Part shown: positions 10,757 through 21,766 of the stretch, one piece after another
Numbering within the stretch: position 1 is the first letter of the stretch
Layout of the letters: every line of letters begins with the position of its first letter
Assembly (NCBI GenBank): GCA_964007475.1
Contig: CAXFZM010000075.1
Span: 36,001 to 100,000 of the forward strand
From: Hybos culiciformis
Lineage: Eukaryota > Arthropoda > Insecta > Diptera > Hybotidae
Direction of reading: 5' to 3'
Length of the DNA stretch: 64,000 bases
Translations under genes and position numbers: made by a program
Notes under the pieces: model-generated
The model's database searches: none
What the model was told of the DNA's origin: nothing
What the model saw: only the letters and a program-made list of their open reading frames with translations

Positions 10757-11885
10757 GATTCAATTCAAATGCACTCATCTATGTTTTAACACGAATTAGT
10801 CATAACATGAATTCAAAAAATATTTTCATTCCGTTTTTCAATTGTTTTGTTTAATTCGATCAAACCAAATTCTAAGAAATTGTAGTTACATCATTTATTT
10901 CGATCAAACCAAATTCTAAGAAATTGTAGTTACATATTTCCGCCTTAGTAGGCTATTGATAGTGTGGTAAGAAGTACGGGGTGAAATTAAAAAATGTACC
11001 CCCTCGACATAAAATTAGTTTCCGATTGTAATAAAGATCAAGATGAGTTTTGATTTTCGATAAATATTTTTAATGCAAAATAATTTTTTTTAATATTTGC
11101 AATATTGATTTAATTTAAAAAAATATTTTATTGTCCTGAAAAAGTACTAATTTATTATATTGTTGACGACAATTTTTTACATTTTTTTTTTAATTTTCTG
11201 TTTTTACTTTGGCTATATGATTTAATTTTATTTTTAAATCTAATTATTAATTGAAAATCCCGTATTATTATCACGGTGGGCCCAAGAATTATGTGGTTGT
11301 TTGAAAAATTTTGACCAATACATACCGATGAAAGATATTTTACAATCTTTTTTCCAAACTCCTTTTTTCGGTTCTCTCGATTTATAATTTTTATACAACA
11401 TGAACGCCTTACCGTTTTATTACCTTTAATTGTTAGTGCTATTTTCCAATTAAATATTTAAAAAAAAAATAACACCACGATTTCAAAAACTTTGTGCTGA
11501 AAAACAAGCTCATCCGTCCCATTAATAATAAATGTATTTTAATGTGCATGTCTTCGGTAAGTTGTATTTACATTCGCAAATTTAGCTCGGTAAATGGTCC
11601 ATTACATGCATCAATACACATGCAATTATAGGGAAATGTAAATTGTATTTACATTTCCCTGTGATGTAAATTGTATTTACATTTCCCTATATTGTATTTA
11701 CTTACTTCATTTTGAACTGCGTAATACTATAAACAAAAATAATATCTCTCACACTCACAATATATCCCTTTTTTCCTTTTATCTCTAAAAGAAAGAGAAA
11801 TTAAAGGATAATTAACGTGGAAAAATTCCCTTGGCTTCTTTTATCTGAAAAAGAAAGAGAAATTAAAGGTAATTAACGTGGAAAA
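10757..11885. other. Non-coding segment with short tandem and inverted repeats
   Basis: No gene is seen. A 36-bp word containing CAAACCAAATTCTAAGAAAT is duplicated at about 10857-10935 in this unit only. Alternating direct and inverted copies of GTAAATTGTATTTACATTTC lie at 11570-11700. A ~60-bp direct duplication containing AAAGAAAGAGAAATTAAAGG spans 11770-11885. Confidence 0.7.
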
Positions 11886-12889
11886 ATCATCATTTCTATT
11901 TATTCAACACTTAAATTGTATGAAATCCAATGATATCCTTCCCTTAAACAGGTTTCCAAACCAAACCAAATTTGTGTTTTTAATCACTTCCTTTTTTATG
12001 AACCAAATTTGAAAGAAATCGGAAGGACTTTCGTAGTTTCCCCCGGCAGAGGTTTCTGGGTAGGGTGCCATTCAAATTTTAAAATTTCGAAACGATCGGT
12101 TGAGTGGTTTAGTTTTTAATATTTTGTAATTATTCGTAATAAAAAAATTGATTTCTATATATTCGAAGAGGGGTCCAAATTTTTTGTTACGGAATTTGTG
12201 TGTTTAATCATTTTTATGTACCAAATTTGAATGAAATCGGACAAACTTTTGAAGTCCTCCCCAAGGGTAGGAGGTCAAAAAATTGTTTGTTACAAAATTT
12301 GTGTGTTATTATTTCCTCTTTTTACATTCCAAATTTTAATGAAATCGGACGAAGTCTTCAAGTCCGCCCCCCTGGGGCAGGTGCCTGGGTAGATGGTCGC
12401 GGCTGTACTTCAGAATAGGGGGCGTGAGCTTTCGGAATGACGTCATCACCAAGAGGTACTATCGGCCATGGGGACTCAGGATATAGGCTTTTGATCGAGT
12501 GTGGCACCCGGCCCTGATTTGTAAAGTAAATCAATGGGTCTAGGATCAACCTTTGTCAATTGGATCAGCAACTTTTGAAGTCCTCCCCAAGGGTAGGAGG
12601 TCAAAAAATTGTTTGTAACAAAATTTGTGTGTTATTATTTCCTCTTTTTACATTCCAAATTTTAATGAAATCGGACGAAGTCTTCAAGTCCGCCCCCCTG
12701 GCAGGTGCCTGGGTAGATGGTCGCGGCTGTACTTCAGAATAGGGGGCGTGAGCTTTCGGAATGACGTCATCACCAAGAGGTACTATCGGCCATGGGGACT
12801 CAGGATATAGGCTTTTGATCGAGTGTGGCACCCGGCCCTGATTTGTAAAGTTAAATCAATGGGTCTAGGATCAACCTTTGTCAATTGGA
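11886..12889. repeat. Dispersed repeat block with a 326-bp tandem duplication
   Basis: Same block as 1-640, but the stretch from GAAGTCCTCCCC (12251) to the LINE boundary is duplicated with a 326-bp period (second copy from 12577). The first window copy has it only once, so the duplication arose in the ancestor of units 1 and 2. Peptides encoded here are shadows. Confidence 0.8.
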
Positions 12890-13898
12890 TCAGCAACTTT
12901 TAGACCGGCCGCTCTATTCGTGCTGTTGTGGATGGGTACCAGTCACATATTTTCAACATTAACTCTGGTGTACCCCAAGGGTGTCTTCTCTCCTAACACC
13001 CTTTCTGATTTTTATTAATGATCTTCTGCAATCAACTCTCAACCCCATCCACAGCATCGCCGATGACAGTAACTTGGTAGCCTGCTACAATTTTATTAAT
13101 GGAAATCAGCATCTTCAAATGCGGTTACTACTAAAAGCAATTTTTTGCAAAGTAGCATAAATCACGACCTTTCCAAAATTTCACAATGGGGTCTTCTAAA
13201 TAGAGTTGAGTTCAACGCATCCAAAACCCAATAATTTCTATAAAGCAGTCAACTTTCGATCCCCAATTTACTTTTCAAGAAGAAAGTATTGCCAAATCTG
13301 GAAGCCTTGACATTTTAGGTTCGAAAATAACTAGCGATTTAAGCTGGAAAATTCATATTTTCGAAACGGCTAACAACGCAGCTAAATGTTTTCTAAAAAG
13401 ATGTAAACAATACTTTCCCAGTTCCCACCTCTGATCTCTTAAACATTTACAAATCCTACATACGACCGAAATTAGAATATAATTCGCATATATGGGCTGG
13501 TGCTCCTAAAACCCATCTTGAGTACCTGGGCAAAGTTCAGAGAATGGCTTTTAGATTCATTAATAATCACCAAACCACCAGCTCCTTAACATCACTCAAC
13601 CACCGTCGTAATGTAGCTGCACTTTTCATTTTTTATAAATACTTTGTTGGGACAGATACGTGTTCCCTGGAAGTAAAAGCCCTACTTCCTCTACTTCAAG
13701 TATTTACACGCCAAACACGTACCGCTTCAACGTCACATCCATATTTCGTCAAAATTCCCAGATGTGATAGAACGAGCTTCGGAGATTCGTTTTCAGTTCG
13801 CACCTCGAGAATGTGGAATGCTCTCCCATCAAAATTGTTCCGACAGCTGGCGGTCGTTTAATTAATGACTTGTGCCGCTTTAAGAAGAGTGTAAATGA
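12890..13898 (+). pseudogene. LINE RT relic, unit 1
   Basis: Homologous to 641-1681. The RT motif region near 12950-13080 keeps 'HIFNINSGV', an 'FLIFINDLL'-like segment and 'HSIADDSN' but in shifting frames. The tail 13544-13861 (105 codons) ends in 'SFSVRTSRMWNALPSKLF'. The sequence is then cut by the 2.1-kb nested MITE insertion at 13907. Too broken to encode a product. Confidence 0.8.
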
Positions 13899-14289
13899 TA
13901 ACCTACCAGAGTTGACTAAATTTAAGTATTTGGCAATACAAGTACCAATATACTGGTACTGCAAAAATACTGCAATATTTTTCTAGAATGTACTGATACT
14001 TAAAAAAATTTCAGTACCAGTATACTGGTATTGCAAAAATACTGCAATATTTTTCTAGAATGTACTGATACTTAAAAAATTTCAGTACCAGTATACTGGT
14101 ACTGTAAAAATACTGCAATATTTTTCTAGAATGTACTGATACTTAAAAAAATTTCAGACCAGTATACTGATACTGTAAAAATACTGCAATATTTTCTCAC
14201 AATATACTGGTACTGCAAAAAAAATACAGTACCTACCAGTATATTGAACTGTACAACAATTTCTAAAATTGTTTGTCACAATATGTGAT

Positions 14290-15367
14290 TAGGGTTTCTG
14301 AAAACTCGGGTTTTCTGGACTCGGCGAGTCCGAGTCCCAAATTTCGCAAACTCGTCGACTCCGAGTCGAGTCCATTGTCCATATCAACAAAAAAATTACT
14401 AAAAATTTGAGTTATTTATTATATTACAACGCCTAGAACCACAACGTCAAGAACCAAAAATCTCAGGTAAAACTCTTGTTATATAATAAATAATTCTATA
14501 ATTTTAACAAATTTTAGTAATTTATTTTTTTTACAAAGAGCAATAAGAATTGTTATTGAAATCCAATATATTAAAATAAAAATAAATAAAAGGAAATGTA
14601 GTCCAATTTATTGTATTCATTTATTATTAAAAATTAACTTTAAAAACAAATAAAACCTAGGGCGCAGTGAAATAAGGCAGCGGGAAACAAGGCCGCGATA
14701 AGTTTTTTCAAAACGAAATGGGCCGCAAGAAATTTTTTGTGGTCTTATTTCATTTTGAAAAATGAAATAAGGTCGCGAGGATTTTTTCGCGGCCTTATTT
14801 CATTTTGAAAAAAGAAATAAGGCCGCGAAAAAATCTGCGCGGCCTTATTTCATTTTTCAAAATGAAATAAGACCGCAACAAAAACACGTCGCGGCCTTAT
14901 TTCCCGCGGCCTTATTTCCATCCCCCAAAACCTAGTAGATTAATTATTTGGATAGTTAGATTTTACTTTATTAATTATTTTGTCGATCTTAATGTAGAAA
15001 TGTTTCAGAAATGTTAAAGATATATAGATTTGTCCCCATCCGATTTTAGTACAAAAACCACTATTTATTGCAAAATTTATTTCGTTTGAAATTGAAGTTG
15101 ATTTTATAGAGGAAAGTGGGTTGTATATACTTGTTAGTTTTCCAGTATTTCTAAAAATCAAAAATTCTTGTTTCTAAAAAGTAAAAATTCTTCGGATTCA
15201 GCTGCGTTTTTCAAAATTAAATCAAGTTTTGATCATTCTTTGAGACAAATTTTCAAAAAAATATATAAAAACTTGGACTCTGGATTATCAGAGTCGAGTA
15301 CCGAGTCCGAGTAACTTCCTAATACTCGTCGAGTCCAAATCCGAGTCGAATCGAGTCCAGAAACCTA
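14290..15367. mobile_element. Middle nested hAT-like MITE with TAGGGTTTCT ends (unit 1)
   Basis: It begins TAGGGTTTCTG and ends CCAGAAACCTA. ATATGTGAT stands on both sides (14281-14289 and 15368-15376), giving an 8-bp duplication plus one coincident base. Subterminal words ACTCGTCGACTCCGAGTCGA and GAGTCCGAGT recur in both orientations. It is inserted in the left arm of the outer element, and itself carries the innermost element. The 73-codon minus-strand frame at 14940-15161 lies in it and is not recognised. Confidence 0.88.
14660..14926. mobile_element. Innermost GC-rich MITE, TSD AAAACCTA (unit 1, deleted form)
   Basis: GGGCGCAGTGAAATAAGGC..GGAAATAAGG-type inverted ends are flanked by AAAACCTA (14652-14659, 14927-14934). 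The inside is built of alternating GCGGCCTTATTTCATTTT words and their complements. It is 267 bp here and 443 bp in unit 2; the missing ~176 bp lie just after the left end. The 8-bp TSD with GGG ends could fit Merlin- or hAT-like transposons; not resolved. Confidence 0.82.
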
Positions 15368-16053
15368 ATATGTGATGAACTCAATTTCTGTATAATACAA
15401 TCAATATTAAACAAATGTTCGAGTATTCAAGGAATATTGTATTAACTTACCTAAATATTTATTTTATAGTTTGGTTTGAACCATTAAAATTTAATAAATG
15501 TGTTCCTAAAGTAAATTTTAACAGAATTGTAAGTAAGTTTTTGTCGCATATTAAATTTCTAGTACTTTTTTATTCTCTACATAGAGTTTCACACAAATTA
15601 TAATTAGCTTTTAGAAGCAAGTTCATTAAAGTTTTCGTCAATATTCCTTGAATACTCGAACATTTGCTTAATATTGATTGCATTATACAGAAATTGAGTA
15701 GTTCATCTCATATTGTGACAAACAATTTTAGTAATTTTTGTACAGTTCAATATACTGGTAGGTACTGTATTTTTTGCAGTACCAGTATATTGAGAGAAAA
15801 TATTGCAGTATTTTTACAGTACCAGTATACTGGTACTGTATTTTTTGCAGTACCAGTATATTGTGAGAAAATATTGCAGTATTTTTACAGTACCAGTATA
15901 CTGGTACTGAAATTTTTTTAAGTATCAGTACATTGTAGAAAAATATTGCAGTATTTTTGCAGTACCAGTATACTGGTACTGAAATTTTTTTAAGTATCAG
16001 TACATTCTAGAAAAATATTGCAGTATTTTTGCAGTACCAGCTCTGTAACCTAC

Positions 16054-16500
16054 TAACTGTCCCACTTTCTAATCCCTTCTAAATTTCCTGTCCCCATTAC
16101 CCAATCCATACTTCTTTAAGTATAAAAGGTATCCCACCTAGTGATTTGGTAACTTTAATAAAAAAAAAAAAAATTCGTATAGTTCGATTTTTTAATTCTG
16201 TAAGTACCTTTCAAAGGCTTCTACTTCACGAGATTGAAAATTTGATCAACTGACAACCCGTTAGTGAAACCAAAGGTGGCAACTAGGAGCCTAGTTTTAT
16301 ACGTGCCTTCTATAAAACAAAAAGGCATTCACTATGTGTTCTGGAGCATCATTAAAATTAATTGAATCATGTTTATATAAGCGTTTCCTAGAATTTAAAC
16401 GGTTTTTGTTTATCATCAACTTGATATTTTTATCCATTACATTGCTACTGCAGCGTTGTCTTATAAAATGTTTATCAATAATTGTTAATTAATTAAGGTA
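16054..16500. other. Non-coding flank shared with 1690-2117
   Basis: Continuation of the repeat after the nested insertion, with an A-run near 16160. It matches 1690-2117 up to TTAATTAAGG. No gene is seen. Confidence 0.7.
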
Positions 16501-16508
16501 TGATTGTC

Positions 16509-16690
16509 GGCCTTCATGGTGTAGTTGTATTGCCATTATCCTATGGCGTGTTCGGTCGAGGGTTCTATTCCCACCTCGGACTGGAATTATGTCAATTTTC
16601 CAATTTGTCTCACTTGAATTAAGTGTTTGTGTTGTTTTTTTTTTTTTTATACAATAGAAAACTATTTTTTTATTTGAACAATAAATACCG
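16509..16690 (+). repeat. tRNA-headed SINE candidate (unit 1)
   Basis: A tRNA-like head contains an A-box-like TGGTGTAGTTG and a B-box-like GGTTCTATTCC (16561-16571) about 45 bases apart, the spacing of an internal pol III promoter. A short body and long T-run follow. It does not keep a full tRNA cloverleaf, so it is read as SINE-derived rather than a tRNA gene. The same copy is at 32465-32645. Confidence 0.55.
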
Positions 16691-17315
16691 ATTATTTTGT
16701 GTGATTTTTAATCGATTTATTATTTAAAGCAATTTCAATAATTTTCTTTTTTTTTAATTTTTTTTTATAACAAATTATAACTTGTGATAATTTAGAAAAA
16801 ATGGGAATCAAGTAAGTAATTTATCCAACAGAATTACATATTAAATTAAGTTATTTATTATTTTCCAACAATTTTGTTGATCCGGAAACCGGCGTTCACA
16901 CGCAATCCATAGAGAGCTCTTGAAGGGATTTGAAAAGGAGATTAGGTCGCGGAGGCCTCCGAAAAGAAAATTTAGACATGCGAAAAGAAAAGTTAGACAT
17001 GCATTTATGCGAATTTTTATGGTAGATATCAAAACTTTGAACTCAGGTTAATTCAATAAATTTGAAAATGATAGAATATAAAAAAAATATTATTTTTTTG
17101 TATTTATGCATATAAGAAAATAAATAACACAAAAATTTGGGCTTTTTTTTGCGTCTTTCGTAACTACATATTAATAAATTATGAGTTTTTATTGTGCTGA
17201 TTTCTTTGTTCATTTTAGGAGTTTTCCAAAAGGATGTTGATCAAACAACTTGTTTTTAAAAGTTTCGTATAACTGTCCCCTCTAGAAAAATCCAAGAATT
17301 GGGTTGATTCCATTT
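16691..17315. other. AT-rich non-coding DNA
   Basis: T-runs, a short direct repeat (AGACATGC with GAAAAGAAAA) near 16975-17000, and no supported gene. The 63-codon minus frame at 16841-17032 has no recognisable features. Confidence 0.6.
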
Positions 17316-17323
17316 ACCGTTTC

Positions 17324-18068
17324 CGGCCTGTCGAGAAGGGGGGGAGGGGGATATAATTCCCTGGGCCCACAGAGCTAAGGGGCCCGCTTGTTAAATTTTT
17401 TTTGCATTAAAAACAATATACATTATACATATGTGATATTAAGTTTCATACTTATACAGTGATATTAAATTTCATGCTTAAATGTGATATTAAGTTTCAT
17501 GCTTATCAAAGTCATTATTGGAAAAAATTTACATAAAAAGTCCTTGATGATGGCGTCAAGTAGAATTTTTTGTTATTTCTTATGGAAAAATAGTGTATAA
17601 AAATTTTATCATTAGTAAGTATAATTTTATGGTGTTGATTTTTCAGCTTTTTTTCAGAAAATTAATTTTCTATTTCTACTATAACTAGACATCCAAACTG
17701 ATTGTATTTGTTGGACTGTTTAGACCGGTCCGAATTAAAATAATCTAGGAGGGGTTGTCGTTACTAATTATTTGGGATTTTTTAAAGTGGTATAAATTAA
17801 AGTGGAATCTACAAGTTTTTATACAAAGCGAAAAACTTTACATTCTGATTCTCATATGATAAGATCCTACCCTGTACACCATAATTCTGATTTCACAAGT
17901 AGATTTGTACAAATGTACAAAGTGTGACTATTAATGATAAAATTATGTGTTTAGGCGGCTCAATTAATATTATTTTCATAATGTTAAAACCTATAAAAAA
18001 CCTGTAAAATTTTTTTTTATATTTGTAAAAATCTTTTCCCGAGCCCGGTGTTGGCTACGACGCCCCTG
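17324..18068. mobile_element. hAT-like MITE, TSD ACCGTTTC (unit 1)
   Basis: ACCGTTTC stands at 17316-17323 and 18069-18076. The right end read inward is CAGGGGCGTCGTAGCCAACA, a classic hAT start. The left end is CGGCCTGTCGAGAAGGG with GC-rich subterminal GGGCCCACAGAGC. The ends match only weakly, so the left terminus may have decayed. A repeated GTGATATTAAGTTTCAT word lies at 17430-17500. No transposase is seen. 745 bp, the same length in unit 2. Confidence 0.75.
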
Positions 18069-18239
18069 ACCGTTTCAAAAATATAAGGTGAAAAAGTGAA
18101 ATACGTCAAAAAGTTATAAATGCAATTTACTCCGAAGTTTTTGGAGATTTTTCGCAATTTTTTTTTTGAAACATTAGGTAATTTTATTACCTACATTTAA
18201 CAAAAAAATTATAGTTCTAGGATGTACCGTTACCGATAA

Positions 18240-18830
18240 AATTGCAAAAAACCGTTATTTCAAAAAAAATCAGTTGCGTTTTTCGGCCACTAGATGGCAT
18301 TTGCGGGTACAATGTCCCGAGTCCCCATTGCCGGTAGTGCCCCTTAGTGATGATTTCATCCCGAAAGCTCACACCCCCTATTCGGTAGAATCCCCGAGGT
18401 CGCTGGGTAGGAGGTCAACAAATTGTTTGTTACGAAATATATATGTTTAATCGTTTCATGTTTTTATGTACCAAATTTGAATGAAATCGGACAAACTGTT
18501 GAAGTTCTCCCCTAGGGAATGTCGCTGGGTTTATTACGAAATTGCTGTGTGTAATCATTTCCTCTTTTTACGTACCAAATTTGAATGAAATCGGACGAAC
18601 TTTTGAAGTTCATTTCCAGGGCAGGTCGCTGGGTAGGAGGTAAATAAAATTTTTGTTACGAAATTAGTGTGTAATCATTTTCTCTTTTTACGTTCCAAAT
18701 TCCCCAAAGTGGTCCCTGGGTAGGAGGCCAATCAAATTTTAAAATAGCCTATAACGACATCCCGAGCTGAGACAAAGACATGGTGTAAGTTTGAAAACGA
18801 TCGGTTGAGCGGTTGAGGAGCCAAAGAGAC
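18240..18830. repeat. ~100-bp subunit repeat block (unit 1, second site)
   Basis: Three to four degenerate subunits with CCAAATTTGAATGAAATCGG and GCTGGGTAGGAGGTC, spaced about 105-120 bp. They are preceded by an inverted relative of the GC-rich segment at 500-620 (GGGACTC / TCCCGAGTCC words). The block ends in GGTTGAGCGGTTGAGGAGCC and a run of AGAGACAAAGAGA. No gene is seen. Confidence 0.75.
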
Positions 18831-18874
18831 AAAGAGAAACTTCTATATATCTGTATATCTAATGATCTAATGAT

Positions 18875-19649
18875 CAGCCATCGGCCCATGGGCAGCATGC
18901 AGCCCATTCGGTTGTTAAATGTGGCCCATTGAGTTTTAATTTTTAATATAAATTTTATTCATTCGTAATAATTAAAATTCTTAAAAAATCGACTCTAGTG
19001 TGCTTTTAATTTGACTATTGCAGTGTGTGTTTTTAATTTGACAATTTCAAGATTGTATCGATATTTTAGAAAAAGAGTTTTCGACGCGGTTTTCTGACTT
19101 TCACAGCCGTTCCAAAGCAGGAAATGGAGTTAATCGACCTGCAATGTAATGATTTGTTAAATGTTAAAATAAACTTTTGACCCATCGCAGTTGAAAACAT
19201 TTTATTCCAGCCTCCAAGACTCTGCTTTTCCGCGTTTGAAAAAATTTTCCGCTGGGATGATAAGAAATTTCAAAAAACATATATCTGTTAGCAAATATTT
19301 TAAAAATTAAATTATATAAAAACTAAATTCTTAGTAGAATTACCGATGAACACCTGCATGCAATATTAAGCGCAGGGGCAACCAAATTTGAACCCAACTT
19401 TAATGAACTGATAAAAAATACAAAACAATACCAAATATCGCATTAATTTTGTTTATTGTTTTTACAAATAAATTTTTCTTTTGGTTTTTTTAAAATAAAA
19501 AAAATGTTAAAAAAAATCCTTTTTTTATTTGTTAATGAAAGTAAAATTGGAAGCTAAAAATGGAAAAGTAAGTATTAAAAGCCAATAACCTAAGCCCTTA
19601 ACCAGAAAATGGATTCTTGCCTATTACTCAAAAAGGTTGCCGACGGCTG
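18875..19649 (+). pseudogene. hAT transposase C-terminal relic (GTF2IRD2/ZBED-like, unit 1)
   Basis: Two conserved blocks of hAT transposases of the Charlie/GTF2IRD2-like group are readable on the plus strand. One is 'QEMELIDLQCNDLL' at 19118-19177. The other is 'ITDEHLHAIL..GATKFEPNFNELI' ending in TAA at 19339-19446. Between them the frame is broken by stops and indels (pieces like KTYIC where the family has GSTYxCE). The C-terminal dimerisation region is therefore present but dead. Candidate termini CAGCCATCGGC (18875) and GCCGACGGCTG (ends 19649) are inverted copies with one mismatch; no clear TSD remains. Confidence 0.82.
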
Positions 19650-20730
19650 TATTAGATTGTTATTTAAACCCTATGGCTTTATGTCAAGGCAACTTTTATG
19701 CACATGGATAAAACAAAAATACTCCTATAAAAAATAGGAAATTTCAAAATATAAAAACATTAGAATTTAAAATTAATAATTCGTAATTTTTACTATAATA
19801 TATTTTGTTCTAATTAAGCGGAAAATCAAAGTATTTGTATTTGAAGTTGAGTTTTCAATTGTGAATGCGTAAATTATAATTGTGAGTACAGCGGCAGTTA
19901 ATTGGGACCTTGGAATTGTTAAATATTGAGCACTTTAACTTGTAATATTTATAGCTTAATATCTTCAAAGCTTGTTTTGTTGAGAAAAAGTTAAGCAACT
20001 GTTGATAGATCCAAAGAACTAGAAGCTTATAGATAACTCTAAACTAATTTTCTAACTCAGCATTTACGAGAGTATAGTTTATAGTCGACGAATATGCATA
20101 CACGCAGAGAAATGCCCTTTCATTCAATATGGTTATATCAGTCATATATGTACTCTTAATCATAACGAAAAAATAGCCCTATGATTAAAAATATTCACGC
20201 AAAGTGAATAATCTTTGCATATAATTACATCGTGATTACCTCATGATTTACTTGAAATCATAAGCTATAATGCTGAGTCACGCTGGTCATAAGTTATGAT
20301 TAAGCAAAAACATTTTTTTTTTACTTTTTATTTTATTTTAGGTGATGAAAATTCATATTATTTATTTTAATTACTAAATGAGCCGTTTATTTTGAAAGTG
20401 GTTTAAGTCCATTTGTTCTTGCATTGAGATATTTAAGGGTTTGTGTTTGAACTGATTTAAAAATATTGGTAATTGGTATTAAATCACTTTCATGTTTTTT
20501 GACCTTAATCATGTTAGATTATAAAATGTAATACTTTTATAAACATTATTTGCATTACCAGTATCTTGACATTTTAAAATACGCTGCAATCGTCCTAGTG
20601 ATATATTAAAAGTATACTTAAAAAACTATTTTTTACATACATTAATATTTCCATGAACTAATTTTCAAGTGTCAAAATCAAAGCGATTTTAATAATACTA
20701 TATTAAAATTGTTTATAAATAAAAAGGATA
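19650..20730. other. AT-rich non-coding DNA
   Basis: No supported gene. Short inverted words around 20140-20290 (AATCATAAC / GTTATGATTA, TCATGATTTAC) suggest a decayed MITE, but no termini with a TSD were found. Confidence 0.5.
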
Positions 20731-20738
20731 TGTAGAAT

Positions 20739-21526
20739 CAGGCCCTGAGAGAGCTTCAATGAGGCCCGGGCCCAAAATTTTTTGGGGGCCCTATACCCTT
20801 CAATTTATTTTAATCTTAAAAGAAAATCCAAAAAATTATGTAAAATAATATAAAAATAAAATAATTTTAAAAAGGCCTCGCTTTAGAATTGGCAAATTCC
20901 TTAATAATTTTGGGAAAAATCAAGTTTTCGTATATAGTCACAATTTATATTTAGATTTGAGAAAACATTTAGTGTTTCTGGAAACATTGGCGATCTGTTA
21001 AAAATGTATATTCTCTTCAAGGTACTAAAGCTTCTTTCAGCGAAAGCAACGGTTCGACTCGAAAATATTCTAATTGACAAATTTGGAAACCGCTGTATTA
21101 AATTCGCTTCAAGAATTTTTTTTTATTTAATTTTCAGGTAATGGATCTATGTCAAAGTTACTTCTATAAATATTCTTTAAAAAAATTTATATTCATCAAT
21201 TATTTCAATAGAAATTTCCTTTGAGTATTTTTCTAACAACCGATTCGATGAAACTTTTATTTCTTTCTCAGATATAATCTTCAAATAACCAAATAACTTT
21301 AATTAAGTTGCAATTTTCATGCAATGATTTAAATTGCCTTGATAATCCAGATATTTCAGAATCAATAACACAGAATACAAGAACTTTTTTCTGCTATGTG
21401 AATAAATTTTAACCGATTTTTTAATAGAAAGCTACAAATTTGCTGATTTTTTTTTTAAATTGGGGGCCCCAAAAATCGGGGGCCCATGCCATATGGCCCT
21501 GCTGACCCCCCCTCTATCTGGGCCTG
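20739..21526 (-). mobile_element. hAT element fragment present only in unit 1, TSD TGTAGAAT
   Basis: It starts CAGGCCCTGAGAGAG and ends CTCTATCTGGGCCTG. TGTAGAAT lies at 20731-20738 and 21527-21534. Unit 2 has a single TGTAGAAT at 36673-36680 with no insert. On the minus strand (about 21400-20890) pieces of a hAT transposase C-terminus are readable: 'SSNRLLEKYSKEIS', then 'AERSFSTLKRI' followed by the FNRSPMFPETLNVFSNLNIN region ending in LDF, matching the hATC dimerisation domain order. Frameshifts break it. It is an internally deleted, non-autonomous copy. Confidence 0.93.
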
Positions 21527-21667
21527 TGTAGAATTGTGTTTATTGTTATCATTAACTATTTTTTTTGGAAAATGGACTGAAACCATTTTCAAAATAAACG
21601 GTTCAAATAATAGTTGAAATTTTCTGTAATGTCGCTTTACAAAAAAAAAACAATTTTTTTTTGCTTC

Positions 21668-21725
21668 TTTCGGGATTCGAACCTGCGTCCTTAACATTAC
21701 AGATAGCCAACACACCACACAGAAA
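21668..21725 (-). repeat. tRNA-derived SINE head, minus strand (unit 1)
   Basis: The minus strand has an A-box-like TGGTGTGTTGG (21708-21718) and a perfect B-box GGTTCGAATCC (21673-21683). A-rich sequence follows. It lacks a complete acceptor stem, so a SINE head is more likely than a tRNA gene. A related head lies in the opposite direction just to the right. Confidence 0.6.
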
Positions 21726-21766
21726 ATGTTTATTTTCTATTTTATATACTTTTTAAATTTCAATAC

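Larger units (their letters stand above)
13907..16045. mobile_element. Outer hAT-like foldback element, TSD TAACCTAC (unit 1)
   Basis: It starts CAGAGTTGAC and ends ..CCAGCTCTG, flanked by TAACCTAC at 13899-13906 and 16046-16053; 1682-1689 is the empty site. Both ends carry about four ~70-bp subterminal repeats with ACCAGTATACTGGTACTG and AAAATACTGCAATATTTTTC. The inverted arms extend inward to a loop around 15440-15640. The 8-bp duplication and CAG..CTG termini fit the hAT superfamily. No transposase is seen. A second element (14290-15367) is inserted in the left arm. Confidence 0.92.

Noticed and set aside
16509..16580. A tRNA gene
   Set aside because: A- and B-box-like words are present, but the arms do not fold into a cloverleaf. 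A T-rich SINE-like body follows.
18400..18760. A CRISPR-like array of repeats and spacers
   Set aside because: Repeat units are degenerate, ~100 bp and dispersed among transposons in clearly eukaryotic DNA. No cas genes.
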